64,000 nucleotides of DNA from Nitrospira sp. GTDB taxonomy: Bacteria > Nitrospirota > Nitrospiria > Nitrospirales > Nitrospiraceae. Below, piece after piece: positions 45,950 through 54,590 of this stretch (the stretch's first letter is position 1; every line of letters begins with the position of its first letter). The notes beneath the pieces are model-generated. The model was not told where the DNA came from. It saw only the letters and a list, made by a program, of their open reading frames with translations, and searched no databases. The stretch is taken from NCBI GenBank assembly GCA_030692565.1, contig JAUYAO010000057.1, positions 124,001 through 188,000 of the forward strand, read 5' to 3'. The translations under genes were made by a program, and so were the position numbers.

Positions 45950-46396
45950 ATGAAACGGACTCGAATCCTGCTGGCGGACGATCACCCGCAAATCCGAGAA
46001 CTCCTCCGCGTCATTCTGGAACCGGAATTTAGAGTCGTCGGCGCAGCGGAGGATGGCGAAACACTCTTGCAATATGCCCAGAGCCTGCAACCGGATGTGA
46101 TCATCTCCGACATCAACATGCCGAAAGTAGACGGCCTCCAAGCCGCGCGGCTCCTGAAAGATATCGCCCCCCACTCACGGGTCATCTTTCTGACCGCCCA
46201 CGCCGAATCTTCTTATGTGGACGCCGCCTTTGCCGCGGGGGCAGTCGGCTATCTCATTAAAGGCGCAACCACGGACTTGGTCGGCTCGTTACGGTCCTTG
46301 ATCGACAGCGGTCGCGCACAGAATATCGCACCGTCCATCCCCCCGAGGCCGGCAAGACCATCAGCCCCGGCGACGGGAGTACGACCGGCCCACTAG
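45950..46396 (+). CDS. Single-domain response regulator with Pro-rich tail
   Basis: A 148-residue protein with one receiver domain: ILLADDHPQIRELLRVILEP, phospho-acceptor D54 in VIISDINMPKVDGLQAA, and FLTAHAESSYVDAAF with AVGYLIKGATTDL. It is most like the NarL-type receiver encoded just upstream but has no HTH; the last 25 residues are Pro/Ala-rich (PSIPPRPARPSAPATGV). GGAGG precedes the ATG at 45950. It may compete for phosphate with the NarL-type regulator or act on a protein target. Confidence 0.88.
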   Translation: MKRTRILLADDHPQIRELLRVILEPEFRVVGAAEDGETLLQYAQSLQPDVIISDINMPKVDGLQAARLLKDIAPHSRVIFLTAHAESSYVDAAFAAGAVGYLIKGATTDLVGSLRSLIDSGRAQNIAPSIPPRPARPSAPATGVRPAH

Positions 46397-46447
46397 GTTG
46401 GGTTGGAACACGGCCAGATTGATCGGATCACTTGAGAGGGAACCGCA

Positions 46448-46732
46448 ATGGCTATGCGAATGACACTCTGCGGATTTTGTCGACGTCTCACCGGCGAAAG
46501 GGTCGAGGCAAGTCCAGCCAACGGCGAGCAGGAGGCAGGGCCATCGAAGGACGCTCCGCCCCTCCCGGAGAACGTCAAGATCGAAGAGGCCTATTGCCGT
46601 GACTGTGAGCGATTCTACGACCAACTCCTCACCTTCGGTCGAGGGTACCTCCCCTCTGTTGACGGGGATCTGCCGGAACCTCCGGCCCGTGCGATCCCGC
46701 AGCCGGCAATGACAACAGGATTTCGGGCATAG
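46448..46732 (+). CDS. Small zinc-ribbon-like protein
   Basis: A 94-residue soluble protein with two Cys pairs, LCGFCRRL near the N-terminus and EEAYCRDCERFY in the middle, as in a zinc ribbon. The region between the pairs is polar and variable. There is no signal peptide. Start is ATG with GAGAGGGAACCGC upstream. No known family is recognised. It is placed between receiver genes, so a role in the signalling set is possible. Confidence 0.6.
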   Translation: MAMRMTLCGFCRRLTGERVEASPANGEQEAGPSKDAPPLPENVKIEEAYCRDCERFYDQLLTFGRGYLPSVDGDLPEPPARAIPQPAMTTGFRA

Positions 46733-46745
46733 AGGACTCATCCGT

Positions 46746-47054
46746 ATGGCCACGTCCACACAGGGGAAGGGATCCGACATGGAGACGCACGCCGGCCTCA
46801 CATGCGCCCGCTGTCAGGGTCCGACCGTTTCAGAAGTATTTGTCGATTGGACATCCGGAGGGGGACATCTGTCGTTTCCCGGACAACGGTGTCTGCTCTG
46901 CGGGGACATCACCGATTCGCTCATCCTCTCCCATCGTGCCACCCGCCCCAGGCCAGGCGCCTGCAAAGCACGCCCCCCGCGGGGACAGTCCCTCGGGGCC
47001 GTATCGATCGGAGCAGAACGCCTGCGCCACTCCAGCGGGGACCATCCGCAATGA
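46746..47054 (+). CDS. Small zinc-ribbon-like protein
   Basis: A 102-residue protein with Cys pairs LTCARCQGPT and QRCLLCGDITD, separated by about 26 residues with the pattern typical of a zinc-ribbon fold. The C-terminal third is Arg/Pro/Gly-rich and of low complexity. It starts 13 bases after the previous zinc-ribbon gene. Its TGA overlaps the ATG of the following receiver gene (ATGA), so they are translationally coupled. An ATG at 46779 is an alternative start. Function unknown. Confidence 0.65.
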   Translation: MATSTQGKGSDMETHAGLTCARCQGPTVSEVFVDWTSGGGHLSFPGQRCLLCGDITDSLILSHRATRPRPGACKARPPRGQSLGAVSIGAERLRHSSGDHPQ

Positions 47055-47506
47055 GACTGGCCTCCTTGAACCGGCACGACATGATGACAAAACAGGAACC
47101 CCATTTGTCGACAGAATCATCGGTGCGGCGGCGCATCCTCGTCATCGATCATGATGATGACGTCCGCCTGGCTGTCTGCAGCCAGTTGGCCCAGTGGGGA
47201 TTCGAGGCTGAAGGGGAAGACAACGGCGTATCGGGACTCGCACGTCTCGCTCAATCAGCTCCCGCCTCGGCATTCGCAGGCATGCTGCTCGAAATGGATA
47301 TGCCGGTCCTCGGCGGCATGGCCGTCCTCCAGGAAATGAAGGACCGCCATCCAACCATCCCGGTCATTGTCATGGCGCGCACGCCCCACATCGACAAGCT
47401 TCGAAGCGCAGTCAGGATGTGGGCGCAAGAATACCTCGTGAAACCCTTTGACCCGGAGCTTTTGAAGCTGAAATGCGCCTCGGTGTTCTCCGGACCGCCG
47501 CACTGA
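47051..47506 (+). CDS. Receiver-like protein with Glu at the phospho-acceptor site
   Basis: A 151-residue single receiver domain. It has RRRILVIDHDDDVRLAVCSQ with the acidic pocket and VIVMARTPHIDKLRSA, EYLVKPFDPELL with the conserved Lys. At the phospho-acceptor position, where related proteins have D-x-x-M-P, this one has LLEMDMPVLGG, so the acceptor is E81 (codon GAA at 47291). The Glu may mimic permanent phosphorylation. The start is at 47051 because it overlaps the zinc-ribbon gene's stop by four bases. The N-terminal 25 residues are extra. Confidence 0.8.
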   Translation: MRLASLNRHDMMTKQEPHLSTESSVRRRILVIDHDDDVRLAVCSQLAQWGFEAEGEDNGVSGLARLAQSAPASAFAGMLLEMDMPVLGGMAVLQEMKDRHPTIPVIVMARTPHIDKLRSAVRMWAQEYLVKPFDPELLKLKCASVFSGPPH

Positions 47507-47867
47507 ACGTAAAATGAATGGCAGACCGTCTCCAGCACAGTCAGACCAATGGGTGACCGAAGACCAACGGCCAATCACGTGGCATCGACTCATAGCGGTG
47601 CCTCCTGAACGGGATTCGTCGAAAGCAATCGGGCTCCCCTTGGTCTGGCTCTGGATGCGCCACAATGCCACGTACTAACCCCATAGGAACAGTCACCGTG
47701 TTCGTCGACCCAGATCCCCCTGAGTAGACCGCCACCGAGAGCTCAGACACCGGCCGGAATCGACGGAACGATCGCCCAAGCCAGTCCTGACACTGTTCAC
47801 GAAACATCCACAGCCTCTGGGAAGCCAGGCTCGATTTCCCTGCTGTGGGTACCAGGAAGATGTACAC
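47507..47867. other. Intergenic region between two receiver genes
   Basis: About 360 bases with no gene I can support and no clear hairpin or repeat. The promoter of the gene at 47868 probably lies in its last 100 bases. Confidence 0.45.
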
Positions 47868-48260
47868 ATGACCGACCGAACTGATGCGCCGAACACCCGT
47901 ACGATCCTCGTCATCGACGACGATCCCGATATTCGCAAACTCCTCCGGTTCGCGCTTGAAGAAGCTGGCTATGACGTTCGGGAAGCCCAAGAAGGAGATG
48001 CCGGATTGGCGATCGCCAGACAGGAAGAGTGCGCTCTGGCGATTGTGGATCTGTTCATGCCCGGCAAAGAAGGACTGGAAACGATTCTCGCCTTACGGCG
48101 TGAAAGGCCGCAGATCAAACTGATCGCCATGAGCGGGGGAAGCGGCCAGACCGATATGTTGCCTGCGGCTAAATCGTTTGGCGCCGACCGGACAATCCAT
48201 AAACCCTACGAGCTCGACACACTACTGACGTCGATCGCCGCGCTGCTCTCACAACAGTGA
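47868..48260 (+). CDS. Single-domain response regulator
   Basis: A 130-residue CheY-like receiver: TILVIDDDPDIRKLLRFALE, phospho-acceptor D61 in AIVDLFMPGKEGLETI, then LIAMSGGSG and the Lys in ADRTIHKPYELDTLL. No output domain is present. It stands alone after a 361-base gap but belongs to the signalling group that begins at 44016. It probably works by protein contact with a kinase or a motor-like partner. Confidence 0.9.
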   Translation: MTDRTDAPNTRTILVIDDDPDIRKLLRFALEEAGYDVREAQEGDAGLAIARQEECALAIVDLFMPGKEGLETILALRRERPQIKLIAMSGGSGQTDMLPAAKSFGADRTIHKPYELDTLLTSIAALLSQQ

Positions 48261-48314
48261 CCTCCATTCGGTCGATACAGCAGCCGGCGTTTACTGCGCA
48301 CAGAAAGGGATGCC

Positions 48315-48764
48315 ATGTATAGAAGGAATCCGGGGTTCTCCGTCACTCATCGCGCACTCCGACTGGTGGGGCTATTCATTGGAGCCGGGCTCCTGGCGGC
48401 CTGCGCAGCAGCTTCACCCAACGCTACTCCGTTGCGGACCCACTACATCCACATTCAGGATGCCGTCAGCCCACAGCGCTTGGATGTCCATGTCGGAGAC
48501 GAAGTACGGTGGCAGAACCTGCGTCAGGAGCCGGTCAAGATCGGCCTACTCAGTCAATTGTCAGAATCAGGCGTTTCCTGCCAGACAGGTTTCTCGCGTT
48601 TCGGGGCACTTGATGATACCGCCACCATCCCGCCCAATGCGTACGTGAGTCTCTGCTTTGCCCGTACTGGCTCGATTCAATATAATATCTGGCTGAATCT
48701 CCAAGATCCGTTCAGAAGCATGACTCCCACCGCAAAAATCGTGGTGTCCGCCAGAGCAACCTAA
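48315..48764 (+). CDS. Cupredoxin-like lipoprotein
   Basis: A 149-residue exported lipoprotein with signal peptide and lipobox LLAAC (Cys at about 30). The mature domain has HIQDAVSPQRLDVHVGDEVR and WQNLRQEPVKIGLL, the beta-sandwich pattern of cupredoxins, but no full Cys-His-Met copper-site is visible; two Cys (SCQTGF and SLCFART) may form a disulphide. It is just upstream of a metal-efflux RND operon (13 bases to the next start), which suggests a periplasmic metal-handling role. That is inference. Confidence 0.6.
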   Translation: MYRRNPGFSVTHRALRLVGLFIGAGLLAACAAASPNATPLRTHYIHIQDAVSPQRLDVHVGDEVRWQNLRQEPVKIGLLSQLSESGVSCQTGFSRFGALDDTATIPPNAYVSLCFARTGSIQYNIWLNLQDPFRSMTPTAKIVVSARAT

Positions 48765-48777
48765 CGATGGAACTGAT

Positions 48778-50094
48778 ATGCTGACCGCTCTCACCAGAGT
48801 ACTGTATATGAACATTCGCTCAGGTCTTTTGCTCGCGTGCCTCGTCGCGGCACTATCTAGCGCCGCGATGCCGGCTTCGCTTGCCTTCGCGTTGGAGCCG
48901 GCCCCATCGGCCTATACACTCGACTCGATTCTCGACCTGGCCTTGGCGAGAAATCCGGCCGTGTCGTCCGCAGAAGGGACTATCGATCAGCAGCGCGGCC
49001 AACAGACCGCCGCCGGCGCCTATCCGAATCCTACCGTCACCGGATACATGGGCTACGGTGAAGTGCGGGACACCGGTCGGGCCAATATCCGCGAATCCCT
49101 CCGACGTGAAACGCTCACCGAATACAACGTGACCATCGGACAGCCGTTGGAATGGCCGTCGATGCGAAAGGCTCGCCAAGGGGTGGCAGACGCGGGACTG
49201 GCGACCGCCAACGCCGGCATGTCGGAAACACGCTTGCACCTGACCACGCAAGTCAAGGTCGCCTTCTACGACCTATTGCTGGCCCAACGGGATGCCGCGC
49301 TCGCCCGGCAAAATCTGGAAATCGTCGAAAGCGTCGCCCGGATCGTCAAAGCGCGGGTGAAGTCAGGAGAGGCGCCGCAGTTCGAATCGATCAAATCCGA
49401 AGTCGAGGTCCTGAAGGCCAAACAACAGCTCGCCCGCGCCGAAAACGCCGTCCGCATCAACCGGGCGGTGGTGGATACCCTGACCGGCGGCGCGCTCGGA
49501 CCAACCTATGTGATTCAGGGCGACTTCATGGGCATGTCGAAGGAAGTCCACCTTGACGGACTGATTGTCCGCATGGGCACCCAGCATCCGACCATTGAAC
49601 GGCTGCTGAAATCGGTCGAACAATCGGACTGGAAAATCGAATTTGAACGGCAATCAAGAATTCCCAGCGTGACGGTCAACGGCAGCTATTGGCGCGAGAT
49701 CGGCCGGGAAGCGGTGCAAGGAGGGCTGTCCATCCCGATGCCGCTCTGGTACCGCCGGGAGGGAGAAATCGCCGCGTCGTTAGGGTCCAAGCGACATCAT
49801 GAAGCCGAGCTGCTGCGGACGCGCAACGAACTGGCGAGGGCCATTTTCCAGCATTATCAAGATGCCAGAACGACGGCCGAATTGATCGACGTGTTCGACA
49901 AGGGCTTGCTGAAACAAGCGCAAGAAGCCTTACGACTCGCTCAGTTTAGTTTCCAGCAAGGGGCGTCGAGCCTGCTCGACGTCTTTGATGCTCAGCGCGT
50001 GCAACGCCAGATCCAGATGGACTACGCCCAAGCGCGGTACGAATTGTCGGTCTCCCTGGCTCGCCTGGAACGAGCCGTGGGAGGCGCCCTATGA
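48778..50094 (+). CDS. TolC-family outer-membrane efflux protein (CzcC/CusC type)
   Basis: A 438-residue protein of the TolC/OEP family. After a signal peptide (MNIRSGLLLACLVAALSS, if the ATG at 48808 is used) it has ALARNPAVSSAEGTIDQQRG, the first long helix, YNVTIGQPLEWPSMRKARQG and GASSLLDVFDAQRVQRQIQM near the end, the usual repeat-end motif. It forms the outer-membrane channel of the CzcCBA-like pump encoded in this operon. The start at 48778 is also possible. Its stop overlaps the next ATG by four bases. Confidence 0.9.
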   Translation: MLTALTRVLYMNIRSGLLLACLVAALSSAAMPASLAFALEPAPSAYTLDSILDLALARNPAVSSAEGTIDQQRGQQTAAGAYPNPTVTGYMGYGEVRDTGRANIRESLRRETLTEYNVTIGQPLEWPSMRKARQGVADAGLATANAGMSETRLHLTTQVKVAFYDLLLAQRDAALARQNLEIVESVARIVKARVKSGEAPQFESIKSEVEVLKAKQQLARAENAVRINRAVVDTLTGGALGPTYVIQGDFMGMSKEVHLDGLIVRMGTQHPTIERLLKSVEQSDWKIEFERQSRIPSVTVNGSYWREIGREAVQGGLSIPMPLWYRREGEIAASLGSKRHHEAELLRTRNELARAIFQHYQDARTTAELIDVFDKGLLKQAQEALRLAQFSFQQGASSLLDVFDAQRVQRQIQMDYAQARYELSVSLARLERAVGGAL

Positions 50095-51341
50095 CCTTGC
50101 AGCCACCCTGTCGCAGCCGATGCGGCACACTGGAGAATGCTTCCGTTATGAGCTCACCATTGCACGTCCAACTTCATCTCCTTGCAGGCCTGCTGGTCGC
50201 TGCGCTCCTGGCTCATTCAGGATGCAACCAGGCGCCGGGCGATGCCGCCGTGGCCAATCGGCCCGGCGCCGACTCAGCCCCCGGCATCGTTGCCCTGACC
50301 GCGGAAGAATCCGTCCGCATCGGCCTGGTCATCCAGCCGGCGACTCGAAGCGATTTCCGCACCTCTCGGGACTTTCCCGCGATCCTACAACCGAATGAAC
50401 GCGCGATGGCGGACATTACAACCCTGGTCCGCGGGCGGGTCGTGGACGTCTACGCAGACTTGGGACAACAGGTCGAAGCCAACGCCCTCCTAGCCATCCT
50501 CTACAGCAGCGACCTGGGCCTGGCACAATCCGCCTATCTGAAGTCGCGAGCCAAACTCCATGTCGCCGAGCAAGCCTACGCGCGGGCCAAGTTCCTGCTG
50601 CAGGAACAAGTGATCGGGGAAGCGGAAGCCCAGCGACGGCAGGCGGAACTGTTCAGCATGCAGGCGGAAGCCCATGAAGCGCGCGATCACCTGAAGCTCC
50701 TCGGCATGAACGAGGGAGAATTCCGCCGACTCGACAAAAGCCGGGACATCCGATCCCATGTGCCGATCGTGGCCCCCTTTGCCGGCCGCATCATCGGACG
50801 CAACCTGACCAGAGGAGAGGTCGTCGAGACCACCGAGAAGCTCTTCGTGGTCGCCGATCTTTCCGAAGTCTGGGTGCGGGCCAACATCCCGGAAAAAGAC
50901 ATTCCGTTCGTCCACACCGTCCATGCCTCCGGTGGCAGGCAGGCCGAAGTGCGCATCAATGCCTATCCGAAGGAAACCTTCAAGGGAACGATCACCTATG
51001 TCGGCGATGTCCTGGATCCCTCCACCCGCACGATGCAGCTGCGGCTCGAACTTCCCAATCCCGAGGGACGGCTGAAACCGGAGATGTTCGCCACAATCCG
51101 CCTCTTCTCCGAATCGCAGCCTGACCGGTTGGCCGTCCCGGAAGCCGCGCTCCAACGGGACCAGAACCGGACGTTCGTCTTCGTGCAACGCAACGTTACC
51201 GAGTATGAAGTCCGCGAGGTCCAAGTCGGAGAATCCAACGGCACCCATAGCACTATCCTCGGAGGCCTCACCGAAGGCGAACCGGTCGTCACGCACGGCG
51301 CCTTCATCTTGAAATCCGAGTTCTTGAAGAAACAAGTCTGA
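50091..51341 (+). CDS. RND periplasmic adaptor (CzcB/CusB-type membrane-fusion protein)
   Basis: A 416-residue adaptor with an N-terminal hydrophobic anchor (LLAGLLVAALLAHSGC; possible but non-standard lipobox). It has a barrel-sandwich hybrid around TTLVRGRVVDVYADLGQQVE, a coiled-coil hairpin (AYLKSRAKLHVAEQAYARAK), the second half of the lipoyl-like domain FAGRIIGRNLTRGEVVETTE, and a beta-barrel with VWVRANIPEKDIPF. It bridges the inner-membrane pump and the TolC-type channel. The ATGA overlap with the upstream gene and a one-base overlap with the downstream pump gene show strict co-translation. Confidence 0.92.
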   Translation: MTLQPPCRSRCGTLENASVMSSPLHVQLHLLAGLLVAALLAHSGCNQAPGDAAVANRPGADSAPGIVALTAEESVRIGLVIQPATRSDFRTSRDFPAILQPNERAMADITTLVRGRVVDVYADLGQQVEANALLAILYSSDLGLAQSAYLKSRAKLHVAEQAYARAKFLLQEQVIGEAEAQRRQAELFSMQAEAHEARDHLKLLGMNEGEFRRLDKSRDIRSHVPIVAPFAGRIIGRNLTRGEVVETTEKLFVVADLSEVWVRANIPEKDIPFVHTVHASGGRQAEVRINAYPKETFKGTITYVGDVLDPSTRTMQLRLELPNPEGRLKPEMFATIRLFSESQPDRLAVPEAALQRDQNRTFVFVQRNVTEYEVREVQVGESNGTHSTILGGLTEGEPVVTHGAFILKSEFLKKQV

Positions 51342-54300
51342 TGGTTACCCGCCTGCTCGACATTTCACTGCGCCAGCGCATGCTCATCGTGATCTTCGCC
51401 ATCATGCTCGGCATCGGAGGACTCTATTCCTTTCGCACCATCCCGATCGACGCCTTTCCCGATGTCACCAGCGTGCTGGTGCAAGTCGTCACCAAGGCGC
51501 CCGGGTTGTCTCCAGCCGAAGTCGAACGGCTGGTGACCTACCCGATCGAACTGCAACTGACCGGCGTCCCCGCGCTCATGGAAATGCGGTCCCTGACCAA
51601 GGTCGGGCTGTCCCTGGTGACCATCGTGTTCGACGATGCGATGGACATCAACCTCGCGCGCCAGCTCGTGCTCGAGCGTCTGATCGAAGTCAAGGAGCAG
51701 CTCCCCCCGGGCACGGAACCGATGCTCGTGCCGAACAGCACGGGGTTGGGCGAGGTCTTCCAGTACTACCTGGCCGACGCCCGCGCTCCCGCCCTGGACG
51801 AAGCGGTAACCCACCAGCAGTTGATCGATCAACGCACCCTCCAGGACTGGATTATCCGGCCGCTGCTGAAGAGCACGCCCGAGGTGATCGATGTGAACTC
51901 CATGGGCGGCTTCGTCAAACAGTATCAAGTGCTGGTCGAGCCGGCCATGCTGCGCAAATACAATCTGACCCTCCGCGAGGTCTTCGACGCCGTCGCCAGC
52001 AATAACGCCAACGCCGGCGGCAACATTCTGGAGAAACACGACGAGAAATATATTGTGCGCGGGATCGGCCTGATTCGGTCGCTCGAAGACGTCGGGCGCA
52101 TCGTCATCAAGGAAGCCGGCGGCACGCCGGTCTTTGTCAGCGATGTGGCGCAGGTGTTGATCGACCATGCGGTCCGGCACGGGGCAACCGTGCTCAACGG
52201 AGATCGCGAGGTGGTCAGCGGGATCGTCCTCATGTTGCGCGGGGGGAACGCGCGTGACGTCGTCGAAAGCATCAAGGCGCGCATCGACGACATACACCGT
52301 CTGCATCTGCTGCCGGACGGATTGCGTATCGTGCCGTTCTATGACCGGATCGAATTGATCACGTCCGCTTTGAATACGGTGTATAAATCTCTCGCCGAAG
52401 GCGTCGTGCTGGTCGTCGTGGTGCTGGTGCTTTTTCTGGGCAATCTGCGCAGCGCACTGATCGTCGTCGCAACCCTGGTGCTGGCCCCGCTGGCCACGTT
52501 CATCGTCATGGGCCAAGTCGGACTCACGGCCAATCTCATGTCGCTGGGCGGGCTGGCGATCGCCATCGGCATGATCGTGGACGGCTCCGTGGTCGTCGTC
52601 GAGAATGTGTACCGGCACCTCTCAGAGCACTCGTCCGCTGCCGTCCCGCGCCTGGAGCTGATCACCAGATCCGTCAAGGAAGTCGGACAGCCGGTCGTGT
52701 TCGGAATCCTGATCATTACTCTGGTATTCCTGCCGCTCTTGTCCCTGCATGGGATGGAGGGCAAGATGTTCAAACCGCTCGCCTACACCATCATGATCGC
52801 CCTGCTGGCCTCCCTGGTGCTGTCGCTCACGCTCTCGCCGGTCCTCTGCTCTCTCATGTTGAAGCGAGGGACCGAGGAAGACCCCTGGATCGTCCGCTGG
52901 ACCAAGCGCCTCTATGCCCCGTCGCTCCGGTGGGCATTGGGACATACCAGTATCGTGCTGGTGGGCGCAGTGGGCTCGCTGCTCGGCAGCCTGGCGCTGT
53001 TTCCGTTCCTGGGAAGCGAATTTATCCCGATTCTCAACGAAGGATCCGTCGCTCCGCAAACGATCCGGTTGCCGAGCGTCTCCCTCCCTGCGTCTATCGA
53101 AATCGAAAAGCGTATGCAGCAGGCTATGATGGAATTTCCGGAAGTGGAGATGGTCGTCTCGAAGATCGGACGCACGGAACTGGGGAACGATCCGCAGGAA
53201 CCGAACGAAAGCGACCCCGTCGTCCGACTCCGCCCGCTGGACCAATGGACGACCGCCCGGACGATGCCTGAATTGATGCAGAAATTCCGAGAGCGGTTGA
53301 CGAGGATCCCGGGCGCGACGTTCCTGATCAGCCAGCCCATCCAACAGCGGGTCGACGAGCTGATCTCCGGCGTCCGGACAGAAGCGACCGTCAAGCTGTT
53401 CGGGGAGGAGCTGGAGATCTTGCGCAGCAAGGCCGAGGAGATCGCCGGCCAGCTGAGCACCGTGCGCGGGGTGCGGGATATCAAGATCGAGCAACTCTTC
53501 GGACAGCCCTATCTTACCATCGACATCGATCGCGGCAAGATTGCGCGGCACGCCATCAATGTGTCCGACGTGCGGGACATCATCGGCACCGCGATCGGCG
53601 GCGAAGTCGCGACTCGCGTCTACGAGGGGCAGCAACGATTTGAGCTGCTCGTCCGCTTCCCGGAGCAATACCGGAACAGCGCCGAGACGATCAGCAACAT
53701 TCTCGTCACCGGAAGGGACGGAGCCCTGATCCCTCTCGCCGACCTGGGAAGCGTCCGCCTTGAGGAAGGCCCCGGCCGGATCAGCCGGGAAAAGCTCCAA
53801 CGGTATGTCTCCATCGGGTTCAATACGATGGGACGCGACATCGGCAGTTTGGTCGCTGAAGCACAGCAGAAGATCGCCACCCAGGTGGTGCTTCCCGCCG
53901 GCTATACCGCCGCCTGGGGAGGCTCGTTCGAAAATATGGAGCGGGCGATGGCCAAACTCCGGCTCATCGTTCCCATCACCATCGGATTGATCTTCCTGTT
54001 GCTGTACTCCACCTTCGACTCGCTGCGTCAGGCCGCTCTCATCATTTTGAACCTGCCCTTCGCTCTGATCGGCGGGGTGGTCGCGCTCTGGCTGACCGGG
54101 GAATATCTCAGCGTGCCGGCCTCGATCGGGTTCATCAACCTCTTCGGCGTGGCCGTGCTGAACGGCATCGTGCTGGTCTCGTGCATGAATGCCCTGCGCG
54201 AGGAAGGCGCGTCGCTGGATGAAGCCGTGATGTCCGGGGCGTTGCTGCGCCTGCGACCGGTCCTCATGACCGCCCTGGTCGCGTTGCTGGGGTTGGTCCC

Positions 54301-54499
54301 TCTCGCCTTCGCCCATGGAATCGGCTCGGAGGTTCAGCGCCCGTTGGCCATCGTCGTCATCGGCGGACTGGTTAGCTCCACGTTGCTGACGTTGATCGTG
54401 CTGCCGATCCTCTATCGATGGATTGAAGGAAGTACCCAACAGGACACTCCGCCGACCGACAGCCGCCCCGTTATCGAACCAGCCCATGAAGGGCAATAG
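51341..54499 (+). CDS. Heavy-metal RND efflux pump (CzcA/CusA family)
   Basis: A 1,052-residue HME-RND pump. It starts MVTRLLDISLRQRMLIVIFA and has 12 membrane segments in two sets separated by large periplasmic loops. Family features are DAFPDVTSVLVQVVTKAPGL, GLAIAIGMIVDGSVVVVENV in TM4, and the second-half GVAVLNGIVLVSCMNALREE. The G-x-x-x-D motif of TM4 matches the CzcA/CusA branch that pumps divalent or monovalent metal cations. The metal cannot be told. The start overlaps the adaptor stop (TGATG). Confidence 0.92.
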   Translation: MVTRLLDISLRQRMLIVIFAIMLGIGGLYSFRTIPIDAFPDVTSVLVQVVTKAPGLSPAEVERLVTYPIELQLTGVPALMEMRSLTKVGLSLVTIVFDDAMDINLARQLVLERLIEVKEQLPPGTEPMLVPNSTGLGEVFQYYLADARAPALDEAVTHQQLIDQRTLQDWIIRPLLKSTPEVIDVNSMGGFVKQYQVLVEPAMLRKYNLTLREVFDAVASNNANAGGNILEKHDEKYIVRGIGLIRSLEDVGRIVIKEAGGTPVFVSDVAQVLIDHAVRHGATVLNGDREVVSGIVLMLRGGNARDVVESIKARIDDIHRLHLLPDGLRIVPFYDRIELITSALNTVYKSLAEGVVLVVVVLVLFLGNLRSALIVVATLVLAPLATFIVMGQVGLTANLMSLGGLAIAIGMIVDGSVVVVENVYRHLSEHSSAAVPRLELITRSVKEVGQPVVFGILIITLVFLPLLSLHGMEGKMFKPLAYTIMIALLASLVLSLTLSPVLCSLMLKRGTEEDPWIVRWTKRLYAPSLRWALGHTSIVLVGAVGSLLGSLALFPFLGSEFIPILNEGSVAPQTIRLPSVSLPASIEIEKRMQQAMMEFPEVEMVVSKIGRTELGNDPQEPNESDPVVRLRPLDQWTTARTMPELMQKFRERLTRIPGATFLISQPIQQRVDELISGVRTEATVKLFGEELEILRSKAEEIAGQLSTVRGVRDIKIEQLFGQPYLTIDIDRGKIARHAINVSDVRDIIGTAIGGEVATRVYEGQQRFELLVRFPEQYRNSAETISNILVTGRDGALIPLADLGSVRLEEGPGRISREKLQRYVSIGFNTMGRDIGSLVAEAQQKIATQVVLPAGYTAAWGGSFENMERAMAKLRLIVPITIGLIFLLLYSTFDSLRQAALIILNLPFALIGGVVALWLTGEYLSVPASIGFINLFGVAVLNGIVLVSCMNALREEGASLDEAVMSGALLRLRPVLMTALVALLGLVPLAFAHGIGSEVQRPLAIVVIGGLVSSTLLTLIVLPILYRWIEGSTQQDTPPTDSRPVIEPAHEGQ

Positions 54500-54590
54500 C
54501 CCTGGTGCAATCTCATCAGATCGTCGGAACGTTTCAACAACCTGCGCATGACAAGCGCTTCGTGAAAGGCACCCTGACAATCTCGATACC

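Noticed and set aside
47541-47990. A 149-residue minus-strand frame over the gap between receiver genes
   Set aside because: It overlaps the start of the receiver gene at 47868 and shows no domain or start signal.
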